A stretch of 64,000 nucleotides of DNA from Bog-756 sp963824645 (GCA_963824645.1 CAWGQC010000010.1:248001-312000); one strand, 5' to 3'; counted from the first letter of the stretch, positions 8,444 to 16,898 are shown. A program made the numbers and translations. The notes: generated by a model not told the origin, from the letters alone.

Positions 8444-8745
8444 CGGTCGGCCAATTCGACGAGCTCATCCATCCGAGCACCCGCTTGTCCATCGTCGCCA
8501 TCCTGGCCGCGACCGATTGGGTGGACTTCTCGTTCGTACGCGATCAGCTCGGTTTGTCCGACTCAGCGCTCTCCAAGCAGTTCTCCGTTTTGGAGGAGGC
8601 CGGATACATCACGATCGAGCGTCCTCTGACCAATAGAAGGCGTCGAGTCCGAGTTCGGCTCAGCGATGTCGGCCGCAAAGCGTTCGAAGGTCACGTTGCC
8701 GCGCTGCGAGCCGTGATCGCCAGCGCCGCATCCGCCGACCGATAG
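8440..8745 (+). CDS. Winged-helix DNA-binding regulator (MarR/ArsR-like, PF13601 type)
   Basis: A 101-residue protein that is all winged helix: an RLSIVAIL helix, recognition helix in LGLSDSALSKQFSVLEEAGY, and a wing ITIERPLTNRRRRVRVRLS, followed by a dimerisation helix. This form is known from small regulators that sit beside a membrane protein. Its ATG overlaps the stop of the membrane gene by ATGA. The two palindromes at 7906-7945 are probable binding sites. A truncated relative of this gene lies at 32493-32666. Confidence 0.85.
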   Translation: MTVGQFDELIHPSTRLSIVAILAATDWVDFSFVRDQLGLSDSALSKQFSVLEEAGYITIERPLTNRRRRVRVRLSDVGRKAFEGHVAALRAVIASAASADR

Positions 8746-8837
8746 GATCAGCGGGGCGGCTCGTCGCTCCCCGTTTGCGCGCATGTCGGCCCGGACAACT
8801 ACGGCACGTTCAAATAGTCGCGGCCGCCCACCACATT

Positions 8838-9104
8838 TCAGAACTCCCCGATAGCAGCATTCGGATCAAAAATTTCGTCATCCGGGTTCTGGCTGCCGGC
8901 GCGGAGGAGGTCATCACCATTCGAATCGGCAACTTCCGGCACTCGCTCGAGATCACCGTCGAACGCAGTGTCCGGGGCGGCATCGTATGACTCCACACCA
9001 CCCTTGTCGCGAACCAGAGCAGTGGGGGTCCCGTCGGAGAACCACCGAGCGGCGTGCACCCCGAAAGGATCCACATACCAACCCTCTATCGCGTCATGAG
9101 CCAC
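8838..9104 (-). CDS. Hypothetical small protein with a DUF2510-like start
   Basis: An 88-residue acidic protein starting at GTG 9104 with GAGG about nine bases upstream. The beginning, GWYVDPFGVHAARWFSDG, resembles the short W-Y-x-D-P-x-G...R-(W/Y)-(W/F)-x-G module (DUF2510) common at the N-termini of actinobacterial proteins; the rest is Asp/Glu-rich without predicted membrane segments. A lone short gene, function unknown. The 200 bases up to the tail-collar gene hold nothing I can support. Confidence 0.6.
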   Translation of the reverse strand: MAHDAIEGWYVDPFGVHAARWFSDGTPTALVRDKGGVESYDAAPDTAFDGDLERVPEVADSNGDDLLRAGSQNPDDEIFDPNAAIGEF

Positions 9105-9320
9105 TGTTCACGATCCTCGTCGTAGGCCGGTCCCCCACATACCAGGACACGAGCCGAGTGTAGGGGCCGTGGGACACCGGATGCGACGGAGCCCATCGAT
9201 GCAGGCGACCAGTCCTCCAGCCGACCCCCCGCCTTCACCAGTTGAGGTGGAACCACGCCGCGTGGACTGTCGACACCGGCACGGCGGCGACGTTTGGGAA
9301 CCAGGCGTGGGGCCGGCCGA

Positions 9321-9836
9321 TCAGCTCCGTGACGGAAAGATACCTTGCAGGGCAATGCACGGCGTCATGACCAAAAATGGCGACAATATGGGTGCCGGTT
9401 GACTGCCTCCGGTGTTGGCGATCATCCCCGCATTCATCGTGCTGCCGTCGGAGACGGTCGAGAACTCGTCTTTCTTGCCCAAAGCGATGACGCTCCCGCC
9501 GGGCACCTTAGAGTTCCCCTTCCCCTCGTCCGCATGGACCAGATGGTTGTGTGCCGGCATCTGATTCGAAGTGAGGGTGACCGACTCGGCGCCGCCATCC
9601 TCCCCCAGTACATAGTTCGACAAACCGGGTCCCTCGCCTGCGCCGACGACCGCACGGCCTCGCAGATCGGGGAGATTGAAGGTGGTCGTCCCGTTGCCAC
9701 CGTAGGTGGTACCCAGGAGGGCGAAGAGCGCTGTGTTCTGGGAGATGGGCATCGTCTGTCCCTCACATAACGCCCAGCCCATCGGTGAGAAATTGTACGG
9801 AAAGATCCTGATCTCTCCAAGGTATGGGTTGGCCAC
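9321..9836 (-). CDS. Phage-tail-collar domain protein (microcystin-dependent protein family)
   Basis: The 171-residue protein begins at GTG 9836 behind AGAGGAGAC. NPYLGEIRIFPYNFSPMGWA and CEGQTMPISQNTALFALLGT, then YGGNGTTTFNLPDLRGR, are the standard tail-collar (PF07484) signature also seen in MdpB-like proteins outside phage. The middle has the MPAHNH motif and the C-terminus PFLVMTPCIALQGIFPSRS, both usual for the family. The N-terminus lacks a signal peptide. No other phage structural gene is near, so it is not a prophage remnant; it is in line with a Tat-type DUF6916 gene and a sulfotransferase-like gene on the same strand. Confidence 0.9.
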   Translation of the reverse strand: MANPYLGEIRIFPYNFSPMGWALCEGQTMPISQNTALFALLGTTYGGNGTTTFNLPDLRGRAVVGAGEGPGLSNYVLGEDGGAESVTLTSNQMPAHNHLVHADEGKGNSKVPGGSVIALGKKDEFSTVSDGSTMNAGMIANTGGSQPAPILSPFLVMTPCIALQGIFPSRS

Positions 9837-9864
9837 CTCTGTCTCCTCTGTAGTTTCGGTCTGC

Positions 9865-10272
9865 CTACGAACGGTTGACGACGGCCTCGAATCGGACAGC
9901 TTGCGTCCCGCGGTCAATCGGTGCAACGAACATCGCCATCTTGCCGATTTCCGGATGGCGGAATTCCTTGATGCCCTGACTGCGCGCCTCATCCTTGGGT
10001 GCGGCAAAGATCAGGGAGAACCGGTTCTCATCACCGGCCCGAGTGGTGGGAAGGAGATCATTGATCTCGCTCAGGACTACCTTGACGGTATGGCCACCGC
10101 TGGTCATCCGCAGAGTCTGGCCGAGTAGCGGGGTGAAGGTCGAACGGGTGAGGTCAGCTCCGAAAGCGGCCGACACCCGGTGGGTCAGCGACAGAGGGAC
10201 TGCGCTCAGTAGGGCGACTGCCGCCCCGTTGCGAAGCAATGCACGTCGTGAGAGGGAGTACCCACCCGCCAT
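9865..10272 (-). CDS. Tat-exported DUF6916-type protein
   Basis: The 135-residue protein starts at ATG 10272 behind GGAGGTGAC. Residues 8-30 form a twin-arginine signal (SRRALLRNGAAVALLSAV). The mature part follows the DUF6916 pattern: LTRSTFTPLLGQTLRM, RFSLIFAAP, FRHPEIGKMAMFVAPI and a terminal FEAVVN. It shares all of these positions with the protein at 12051-12347. It lies 28 bases upstream of the tail-collar gene, so the two are probably co-transcribed. Molecular role not known. Confidence 0.8.
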   Translation of the reverse strand: MAGGYSLSRRALLRNGAAVALLSAVPLSLTHRVSAAFGADLTRSTFTPLLGQTLRMTSGGHTVKVVLSEINDLLPTTRAGDENRFSLIFAAPKDEARSQGIKEFRHPEIGKMAMFVAPIDRGTQAVRFEAVVNRS

Positions 10273-10342
10273 GTGTCACCTCCTGGTAGGGCCGGCTCAA
10301 CGAATCGTACGTATTTGAGGGAGCTGAAGCAAGGGTTAACGA

Positions 10343-11338
10343 TTATCGAGCCTCACCAATCCGAAGCGACTCGAGCGATTGGTACACGGGACGGGCCCAC
10401 CTGTCGACGGCGGAGCGAATTTCTGACGTGGCCAGGCGGTCCTTCTTTGTCGCATCCGCCTCGAATGTGACCAGCGGATTCTTGGCGTCCTGCCTGGCCA
10501 CACGATCGAACACGACCCGTTGATCTGCTCCGACCTCGATGCCGAGTGTCGGAGCGATTGTGTCCGCCACGCTCGCCGGTAGCGATGCGTAGTTGACCAG
10601 GCCCACTCCGCCGTGCCGTGCCGCGTCGAGGGCCGAAGTACACAGTCGGGCAAGAACGAGGGCACCGTACTCCTCGGGGGGCAGCGTTGAAATTTGTTCC
10701 GCCGATATCCCGAGCACATACGGCGGCAGAGTGCCGGGCACCATGTGATAGCCCCGATGACCAAGTTGCGATACCAAGACGTCGGTGGGGTCGCGGTAGA
10801 CAAAAATGAATGGCGTGTGGGGGAACGCTCTTCTTATGAGCGGCCAGTCGAAGATGGCCCACGCGTCGAGCTTCAGGATGAATCGATTGTGATCTGGTCG
10901 ACGCGGCTGGCCGAGCGCCGAGGTCATCGATACCAGCCAGTCGACGACCGTCTCGTCGGGAAGTGTCGTACTGGTGGACCGCAAGCGCAGGACCTGGTCG
11001 AACGGAGCGGGCTCCGACATGACCAGGACGTTGTTCAGAGCGGCGAACATCTGGGAAAGCAGGGTCGAACCCGATCGGGAGAGGTGGAAGATGATTCCGG
11101 CCGGTTGCAGGCCCGGATATTCGACAGAAAATTCGGTGAGCGCATCCATATCGGTTTGGCGCCAGAACAGGAGACGGAACGGGTCCTGCACGGCCCGCCG
11201 GATCGTGTCATCGAAGAAGGGCTGGGTGAACTGGAGGCCCTCGGTGAAACACCATCTGACGCCGGCTCGATCGGCTTCCCCCTCCACCCCGATCGGCGTC
11301 CAACCCGCGAGTTTCGACGCGAGGCCCGTCACACCCAT
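10343..11338 (-). CDS. Sulfotransferase-family P-loop protein
   Basis: A 331-residue protein. Residues 82-98 hold the sulfotransferase 5'-phosphosulfate loop (IIFHLSRSGSTLLSQMF), and a conserved FVYRDPTDVLVSQ segment follows as the 3'-phosphate (PSB) motif. An N-terminal region of about 75 residues, LAGWTPIGV...FTQPFFDDTI...PFRLLFWRQT, is typical of a subgroup linked to tail-collar genes. The family transfers sulfate from PAPS to a hydroxyl or amine; the acceptor here is unknown. Its ATG overlaps the stop of the Nif11-like gene by ten bases, indicating translational coupling. Confidence 0.85.
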   Translation of the reverse strand: MGVTGLASKLAGWTPIGVEGEADRAGVRWCFTEGLQFTQPFFDDTIRRAVQDPFRLLFWRQTDMDALTEFSVEYPGLQPAGIIFHLSRSGSTLLSQMFAALNNVLVMSEPAPFDQVLRLRSTSTTLPDETVVDWLVSMTSALGQPRRPDHNRFILKLDAWAIFDWPLIRRAFPHTPFIFVYRDPTDVLVSQLGHRGYHMVPGTLPPYVLGISAEQISTLPPEEYGALVLARLCTSALDAARHGGVGLVNYASLPASVADTIAPTLGIEVGADQRVVFDRVARQDAKNPLVTFEADATKKDRLATSEIRSAVDRWARPVYQSLESLRIGEAR

Positions 11339-11535
11339 CGACCCAGGATGGCCTGCTCGGCATCGAGTAGGCCTTGCACGATCTCGTCGCGGGAGAGCTC
11401 GATCCCGACGCCCGAGGCCAGGTCCACCACCTCCTGGACGAAAACGCTACGATCAGGAGCGGCAAGCAGATGACCCCTCATTTGGGGATCGTCCACGACG
11501 ATTCGTCGGAGTCTTTCCAGAGCGCTGGAGCCCAT
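11329..11535 (-). CDS. Nif11-like small protein
   Basis: The protein has 68 residues and is one Nif11-type helical domain: LERLRRIVVDDPQMRGHLL, then DRSVFVQEVVDLASGVGIEL, then EEIV-like SRDEIVQGLLDAEQAILGRWV. Nif11 domains serve as leader peptides in some RiPP pathways, but here there is no Gly-Gly cleavage site and no core peptide, so it is more likely a free helper protein. It overlaps the sulfotransferase-like gene and so is made together with it. Divergent from the GNAT gene at 11569. Confidence 0.72.
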   Translation of the reverse strand: MGSSALERLRRIVVDDPQMRGHLLAAPDRSVFVQEVVDLASGVGIELSRDEIVQGLLDAEQAILGRWV

Positions 11536-11568
11536 CGACGAAGAGGCTAATCCGGTACGATTCGGGGA

Positions 11569-12072
11569 GTGACCCTCGGTGCGGTCGATACCCGGAGTGT
11601 CCGTCTGCCCGACGATGCCGATCTACTGCTCGCCATTTTCGCGTCGACCCGCGAGTCGGATCTCCGGTTATTGCGATTGTCGGGAGCACTGTCAGGCTCT
11701 GGGAGCGATGCGTTTCTGCGTATGCAGTTCGACGCCCAGAGCCGCCACTACGGTGCCTCCTATCCCAACGCCTGTGATTTGATCATCACTGTGAGCGACC
11801 GGCCCGCCGGGAGGATTTTGGTAGATGAATCAGCGACCGAGATCCTGATCATCGATCTGGCACTGCTTCCGGAGTACAGAGGTATCGGTGTCGGCGCCAA
11901 GTTGGTTCGTCGGATGTTCGAAAGTGCCGACGCCAATCAGCTTGCCATACGTTGCTATGTGGGGACACAAAGCGACGCCCGAGCATTCTGGGATCACCTG
12001 GGGTTCGAGGAGTTGGGATCAACCGGAGCCCACTTGATGATGGAACGGGCATGCGAGACCTCTCCGCTTTGA
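11569..12072 (+). CDS. GNAT-family N-acetyltransferase
   Basis: A 167-residue protein from GTG 11569. The acetyl-CoA motif is LLPEYRGIGVGAKLVRRMF (Q/RxxGxG/A), preceded by LIIDLALLP, and a late region YVGTQSDARAFWDHLGFEELG is the usual motif B. The GNAT fold moves an acetyl group to an amine; substrate unknown. It is divergent from the Nif11-like gene and its end overlaps the DUF6916-type gene, so it belongs to the same group. Confidence 0.85.
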   Translation: MTLGAVDTRSVRLPDDADLLLAIFASTRESDLRLLRLSGALSGSGSDAFLRMQFDAQSRHYGASYPNACDLIITVSDRPAGRILVDESATEILIIDLALLPEYRGIGVGAKLVRRMFESADANQLAIRCYVGTQSDARAFWDHLGFEELGSTGAHLMMERACETSPL

Positions 12073-12347
12073 CGGCCGCCGATTTCGAATCGGCAGTGGA
12101 CACCGAATTCGAGGTCGCCCATGGGGATGGAGATTGGGTCGCGCTACGACTTGCCAGAGTCGTGGTGGCCGGCGAGCGTCCCGGACATCGGAGTCCGTTC
12201 ACGCTCGAATTCGTCGGACCGAGCTCGCCCGTCCTGGATCACGTAATCCACGTCGTGACGCACCCGGACATGGGCGCCTTCGAACTGTTTCTGGGGCCGG
12301 TCGTATCTCCGGCTGACGGTACGACGTACGAAGCCGTGTTCAACTGA
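12051..12347 (+). CDS. DUF6916-type protein (cytoplasmic form)
   Basis: A 98-residue protein from ATG 12051. LTAADFESAVDTEFEV, VALRLARV, PFTLEFVGPSSPVL, VTHPDMGAFELFLGPV and TYEAVFN match the DUF6916 outline and align with the Tat-exported protein at 9865-10272, but without a signal sequence. It overlaps the GNAT gene by 22 bases. Having an exported and a non-exported copy on opposite arms of a divergent pair is unusual. Confidence 0.75.
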   Translation: MRDLSALTAADFESAVDTEFEVAHGDGDWVALRLARVVVAGERPGHRSPFTLEFVGPSSPVLDHVIHVVTHPDMGAFELFLGPVVSPADGTTYEAVFN

Positions 12348-12465
12348 GGTACTTCGTCCGACGAGCGAGTCCGCCGATCGACGCCGAGTCCTTTTTTGGG
12401 GCGCTCGGAGATGAGCCACCAGCTGGGCGGTGATGGCCGTCTGGTTTGTTGCCTTTCCCCCGGAC

Positions 12466-13059
12466 TCAGGAGCGGGGGGCGATGGAGAAGTTCTTGTTGA
12501 GCCAGTCGGCCACGATGTCGGCGACCTCGGTGTCGCACCGGCGGAGGGAGTGGTCTCCGTCCACGAAGACCAGGCTGACCGGTCCCGGGATGAGGGCGGT
12601 CTCGCGCTCCATCTCATCGGGAGTGCCCAAAGCGTCCCGTCGCCCGCTTACGAAAAGACAGGGCACGTGCAGTGAGGGGAAGTGTCCGGTCCGGAGGCGT
12701 TCGGGCGCCCGTGCCGGGTGGAGCGGGTAGCTGATGAGGACGAGGGCTGCGACTTCGAGGCCCTCAGAAGCTGCCATCGAGCACATGCGGCCGCCCATCG
12801 ACCGACCACCCACGGCGACGGCCGAGGTTGTCACGCCGAGCCGCTTGGCCAGCCCCAAGGTGGCTGCCCGTACCGAAGCGATGCAGACCTCCGGCCGGTC
12901 CGGCACACGTCGGCCGGCAGTTCGACCGGGGAATTCGATCCGTTCGACGGCCAGACCGCGTTCGGTCACCGCCTCGTCTACGGCCACCAGTGCCGGCTGG
13001 TCCCGACCGGCCCCGGCCCCCGGGGTCAGCAACAGACCGGCAATGCCCGCGGACGTCAT
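12466..13059 (-). CDS. Alpha/beta hydrolase (KANL3/Tex30-type, dienelactone-hydrolase-like)
   Basis: A 197-residue single-domain hydrolase. The first strand and oxyanion region read LLTPGAGAGRD, the nucleophile elbow is GRSMGG (Ser87), the acid lies near GRRDALG, and the histidine is in VDGDHSL. It has the short family length with no lid domain. Likely a soluble esterase/hydrolase; the substrate cannot be inferred. Same strand as the RNase Z gene, 117 bases downstream of it. Confidence 0.85.
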   Translation of the reverse strand: MTSAGIAGLLLTPGAGAGRDQPALVAVDEAVTERGLAVERIEFPGRTAGRRVPDRPEVCIASVRAATLGLAKRLGVTTSAVAVGGRSMGGRMCSMAASEGLEVAALVLISYPLHPARAPERLRTGHFPSLHVPCLFVSGRRDALGTPDEMERETALIPGPVSLVFVDGDHSLRRCDTEVADIVADWLNKNFSIAPRS

Positions 13060-13175
13060 CCGGCCATACTGGCCCCCGGGTCGGGATCACTGCCAACGGC
13101 CGCCCGCCATTGTTTCGATTCGGTTCCCGTCGACTTCGCCCGCACGGCGCAGGACCGGGTTCCCGGCGGGCCCGA

Positions 13176-14105
13176 TCAGCCGTCGGCGGCTGGACGGACC
13201 CGTGGGGGCACGGGGACACGCAGAAGGTCCTCGGCGGCTACCACATCGGGGAAGACCGCGGTGGCCTGATCCACCAGCCTTCGGGTGTCCGGGTAGCGCT
13301 GCGAGAAGTGGGTGAGGAGGAGGTGCCGGGCTCCGGCGTCGCGAGCAATCCGGGCGGCGTCGGACGCAGTCAGGTGCTTCCACCGGCGAGCGAGTGCCAC
13401 CTCCTCGTCAGCAAAGGTCGACTCGCAGACCAGAAGGTCGGCACCCTCCGCCAGGGTCACCGCCGCGTGGCAAACACCAGTGTCCATGACGAAGGCCACC
13501 CGTTGGCCCGGACGCCTCACCGACATCTCGTCGAGCGTGAACCGTCCAGCGCCACTTTCAATCCAGCCGGTCCGCTGGAGCCGGCCGACATCCGGGCCCT
13601 GGATCCCTGCGGCCTCCAGGCGGTCGACCAGGAGGTGACGCCCGTCCGGCTCTTCGACCCTCCAGCCGAAGGTTTCGGGGTGATGGTCGAGGCGGACCGC
13701 CGTGAGCGTCACCATCGAGTCGGTGAGGGCCGGTCCGTCCTGCTCGACGGGCACCGGTCGCACCTCGATCCGGTCATGAAATACGGAGGCGCGGCGGAGG
13801 CGTTCGAAGTATTCGAACCCGCTGGCCGGGAAGAGCACGTTGACGGGGTGGGGCACTCCATCCAGAGAGAGGCGCTGCAGGACCCCGGGAAGGCCAAGAC
13901 AGTGATCACCGTGGAAGTGGGTTATGCAGATGTCGGTGATCGACCATGGTGAGCAGCCAGCCAGCAGCATTTGGCGCTGGGTGCCCTCACCCGGGTCGAC
14001 GAGGATGGATCGGCCGTCCCACCGCAGGAGATACCCGTTGTGGTTCCGGTAGCGGGTTGGAGCCTGACTGGCCGTCCCGAGCACGACAAGCTCGCGCGCC
14101 GACAT
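13176..14105 (-). CDS. rnz: Ribonuclease Z (tRNase Z, metallo-beta-lactamase fold)
   Basis: The 309-residue protein trims the 3' end of tRNA precursors. The zinc motif HFHGDH (His63, His65, Asp67, His68) follows DICIT, and the N-terminal strand LVVLGTASQAPTRYRNHNGYLL is the family opening. Further metal ligands appear as MDTG (Asp) and LLTHFSQRY (His). Length and start match short-form bacterial RNase Z. Upstream the DNA is occupied by a LuxR-type pseudogene on the other strand. Confidence 0.9.
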   Translation of the reverse strand: MSARELVVLGTASQAPTRYRNHNGYLLRWDGRSILVDPGEGTQRQMLLAGCSPWSITDICITHFHGDHCLGLPGVLQRLSLDGVPHPVNVLFPASGFEYFERLRRASVFHDRIEVRPVPVEQDGPALTDSMVTLTAVRLDHHPETFGWRVEEPDGRHLLVDRLEAAGIQGPDVGRLQRTGWIESGAGRFTLDEMSVRRPGQRVAFVMDTGVCHAAVTLAEGADLLVCESTFADEEVALARRWKHLTASDAARIARDAGARHLLLTHFSQRYPDTRRLVDQATAVFPDVVAAEDLLRVPVPPRVRPAADG

Positions 14106-14250
14106 GACCAGACCTTACGGCGGTAGCGCAATCCGGCGGGTCGCCAGTCGCTGCCGGGAACCGGGGTGCTTTGGAGGATCGGGGACGCAGACCGCTACTG
14201 GAGCGGCGAGGGCTCGATGAGTCAATCCGGGGTGAGCCGATCAGGCCTTC

Positions 14251-15197
14251 ATGGAGACCGGTCCGTCGCTGACCACCGTCTCATTGGGCCAGGCCAGGTC
14301 GAATCTCGCCTCCCGGTGGGTGGCCCATGCTGACGTCTACCGAGGCAGACTCCTCTTGTTCCAGGGTCGGTCGCGCAGTGCCAGTCGGGTCCTGATCGAC
14401 GCGGCCCTGACCCTGCGTGAGCATCCCGTCGACCCCTCGTGGTGCCTTGCCCTCGCGGCCGAGGCCTACGCACTCCCGGGTCGGCTCGAAGAAACAAGGT
14501 CGGCTGCAACCGAAGCCCGCAATCTGGTCAGAAGAGGGATCCTGGCCTTCGAAGCCGACGAACGACGAGCCCTCGCCTGGGTCGATGCCCAGGACGGCCG
14601 CATCTCCTCGGCAGTCGACCAGCTCTGGGCCGGCGCCGATTTGGCCGCCTCACGAGGTCAGCTCAGCTTCGAGGCCGTCATCCTCGAGGACCTGTTGCGT
14701 TTGGGCGAACATCGGGCTGCCCGCCGGAGTTTGCCACTCGCCGATCAGGTCGATGGAGCCTGGTCCGCGCGGCTATAGCCGCCCATGCCACCGCCGTGCT
14801 TTCCGGGGAGACGGCGGATCTTCAGACGGCAGCCACGGCCTTTGAGGCGATGGGATCCTCACTAGTGGCCGCCGAGCTCTGGTTCGCCGTGTCGGCTCGC
14901 CGTCAGCGGGAGGGACTACCTGTCCGGGCCACCGAGGCGACGCGGAAGGCCGCCTGGCTGGCTCAGCTGTGCGAGGGAACACACACCCAGGCGATGAACG
15001 TAGCCAGGAGTCCGGATCCTCTCTCACGACGTGAACGGGAAACGGCCACCCTGGCGGCCGAGGGCAGAACCAACGCCCAGATCGCCGAGGAACTCTCGGT
15101 TTCGGTTCGCACGGTCGAGAGTCACCTCTAAGCTGCATTGGCCAAGCTTGGGATCACCGATCGAGGCCAACTCCCCGACGCCCTCCGGGAGGAATGA
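14251..15197 (+). pseudogene. Decayed LuxR/LAL-type transcriptional regulator, C-terminal half
   Basis: A TPR-like helical region (LFQGRSRSASRVLID..., LALAAEAYALPGRLEETRSAA...) runs in one frame to a stop at 14778. Its continuation (VRAAIAAHATAVLSG..., FEAMGSSLVAAELWF) and a LuxR helix-turn-helix (PLSRRERETATLAAEG, NAQIAEELSVSVRTVESHL) lie in another frame from about 14763. The HTH is then cut by TAA at 15129-15131 where a Tyr or Gln codon is expected, after which AALAKLGITDRGQL continues to TGA at 15195. The N-terminal ATPase of LAL regulators is absent. Truncation, a frameshift and a nonsense codon together make this a dead gene. Confidence 0.8.
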
Positions 15198-15280
15198 GCC
15201 CAGGGCGAAACCAGCCCGAATGCCCCGCCTCAACCGGGGAGGAATTGGCAGTAAGGATGCCAAAGCAATCAAATTTGGAG

Positions 15281-15320
15281 GATTCAGTACGCAGGAAGGT
15301 ATTCAGTACTCAGTACTGAG
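15281..15320. promoter_or_regulatory. Repeated TTCAGTAC motif with a 12-bp palindrome
   Basis: ATTCAGTAC occurs at 15282-15290 and 15301-15309 and merges with CTCAGTACTGAG (15309-15320), a perfect palindrome. The group is about 95-135 bases before the secreted FN3 protein gene and is a candidate operator for it. AT-rich stretches around it fit a promoter region. Confidence 0.4.
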
Positions 15321-15416
15321 ACACTTTGCTTCCTGATCCCGTAGCCTGCGGACAAGCGGAACCACTAGGCGGAAGTTGCACCTTCAGCAATTTAAGTCGA
15401 GTCAGAGGAGAACACG

Positions 15417-16862
15417 ATGAACGCTTCTGGTCGAGGACGAGATGTCACCACCCCAACTCGAAGTACCTTTCGCGTGGCAGCCACGATTTTGGCGGTTCTG
15501 CTTGTGGGCTGCGCCAGCCTGGTCATGCTCGCTTCCATGTCGACGGGAAGAGCGGAGGCAGACACTCAGCCCTATGCGGCCACCTGTTCGGGCAATTTGT
15601 TCGGGTCAGGCACTGTCGGTGGTTTCGACACGACGGGAACACTCTCGACGAATCCGATAGCGCCCGGTGGGACCGAAGCTCTCAACAACTACGGGCTGTC
15701 CCTTACCCTTCCCTCGACCGAGGTAAATGCTCTCATCGGCGACGATGTCAATCCGTTGGAGGGAACTGCGTCCACTTCAATCGAGGCCACGGGCATCAGT
15801 CCCTCAAACACTCCCGAGGAGCTCACCTTCGACTCGGGACCGCTGGTCGAGAACACACCGGCGACCGTCACAACGGCGCCTCTGGCCAGCCCTCCCGGAT
15901 TCACAGATGCAACAGGATTGGTCCAGGTAACGCAAGCTGCCGACATTGACCTTGACATCTCCGCGTTGGGAGGTGCGCTACACGAAGACGTCGATTGCAC
16001 AACGACGCCCACGGTCATCGACTCGGCGGCGTTCCCGCCGACCGCGGCGCCGCAGTCCATTACTGCAGCGGCGGGCAATGGTCAGATCCAGACCGACTGG
16101 ACTGCGCCCATTTCCAATGATGGCTCCCCGGTCACGGGATATGCGGTGACGGCCTCGACCTACGGTGGCGGGCCCACGTACAGCGAGACCATTCCTTCGA
16201 CGGCGACCACCGCCACGCTGGGTGGGCTCACCAACGGCACCGCTTATGAGGTGACGGTGGCTGCCACGAATTCAGCCGGCACAGGACCCTCCGGATCGGC
16301 CTCGGACAGCCCGGTGACACCCACTGCCGCCGCGCCGCTCATCGTTTCGGCCAACAGCGTCAGCGGGGCAGTCGGCGGGAAGATCCGGTTCAGGGTCAGG
16401 GCGGTCGGAACCCCGAAACCAACGCTCGACGTCTCGGACCTGCCCGAGTGGTTGACGTTTACTCCGTCGCCCACCGGTGGTTGGGGAATGCTGACGGGAA
16501 CCGCACCGCCCGGATCCGAGGGTGATTACATGGTGGCCTTCAACGCCTCGAACGGTGTGGGCTTTCCCGACGTGCAGGCTGTCACCGTGTCGGTGATTGG
16601 CTTCACGTCACCCACATCGACCACGTTCACCCTGGGCCAGTTCGACAGCTTCACCGTGGTGACCTCGGACACTCCGACTACGCTGGCGCTGGCACTTTCA
16701 GGATCCCTACCGCCTGACGTGTCCTTTGTCATCAACGGAAACGGGACCGCAACGCTGAGCGGTGTTCCGACCGGAGCCGCCAAGACGTACCACCTGCGAC
16801 TAAGTGCATCATCGGGAGCGGTGAAGAGTACGCAAGCGTTCGCACTCACCACTGTTGCGTGA
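15417..16862 (+). CDS. Secreted protein with fibronectin type III and Ig-like (putative Ig) domains
   Basis: A 481-residue exported protein from ATG 15417 behind AGAGGAGA. Residues 18-48 are a signal region (VAATILAVLLVGCASLVML...TGRAEA). Residues 50-195 are a beta-rich domain with no family I recognise. A fibronectin type III domain follows at about 205-298 (APQSITAAAGNGQIQTDW, GLTNGTAYEVTVAATNSAG), then two Ig-like repeats (GKIRFRVRAVGTPKPTL; FDSFTVVTSDTPTTLAL) of the bacterial putative-Ig type. Probably a cell-surface or shed adhesive protein. A hairpin follows its stop. Confidence 0.85.
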   Translation: MNASGRGRDVTTPTRSTFRVAATILAVLLVGCASLVMLASMSTGRAEADTQPYAATCSGNLFGSGTVGGFDTTGTLSTNPIAPGGTEALNNYGLSLTLPSTEVNALIGDDVNPLEGTASTSIEATGISPSNTPEELTFDSGPLVENTPATVTTAPLASPPGFTDATGLVQVTQAADIDLDISALGGALHEDVDCTTTPTVIDSAAFPPTAAPQSITAAAGNGQIQTDWTAPISNDGSPVTGYAVTASTYGGGPTYSETIPSTATTATLGGLTNGTAYEVTVAATNSAGTGPSGSASDSPVTPTAAAPLIVSANSVSGAVGGKIRFRVRAVGTPKPTLDVSDLPEWLTFTPSPTGGWGMLTGTAPPGSEGDYMVAFNASNGVGFPDVQAVTVSVIGFTSPTSTTFTLGQFDSFTVVTSDTPTTLALALSGSLPPDVSFVINGNGTATLSGVPTGAAKTYHLRLSASSGAVKSTQAFALTTVA

Positions 16863-16898
16863 ACCGGCCCAGAGGGCGCGTACAAAAGCGGCGAGGTT

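Noticed and set aside
9086..9355. 89-residue minus-strand frame between two genes
   Set aside because: Basic low-complexity start, overlap with both neighbours and no homology.
9321..9836. Prophage remnant because of the tail-collar domain
   Set aside because: No capsid, terminase, integrase or tail genes are near; such collar proteins are frequent in chromosomes outside phage.
11329..11535. RiPP precursor gene cluster
   Set aside because: There is no core peptide, no cleavage site, no lanthionine synthetase, radical SAM or peptidase-transporter gene.
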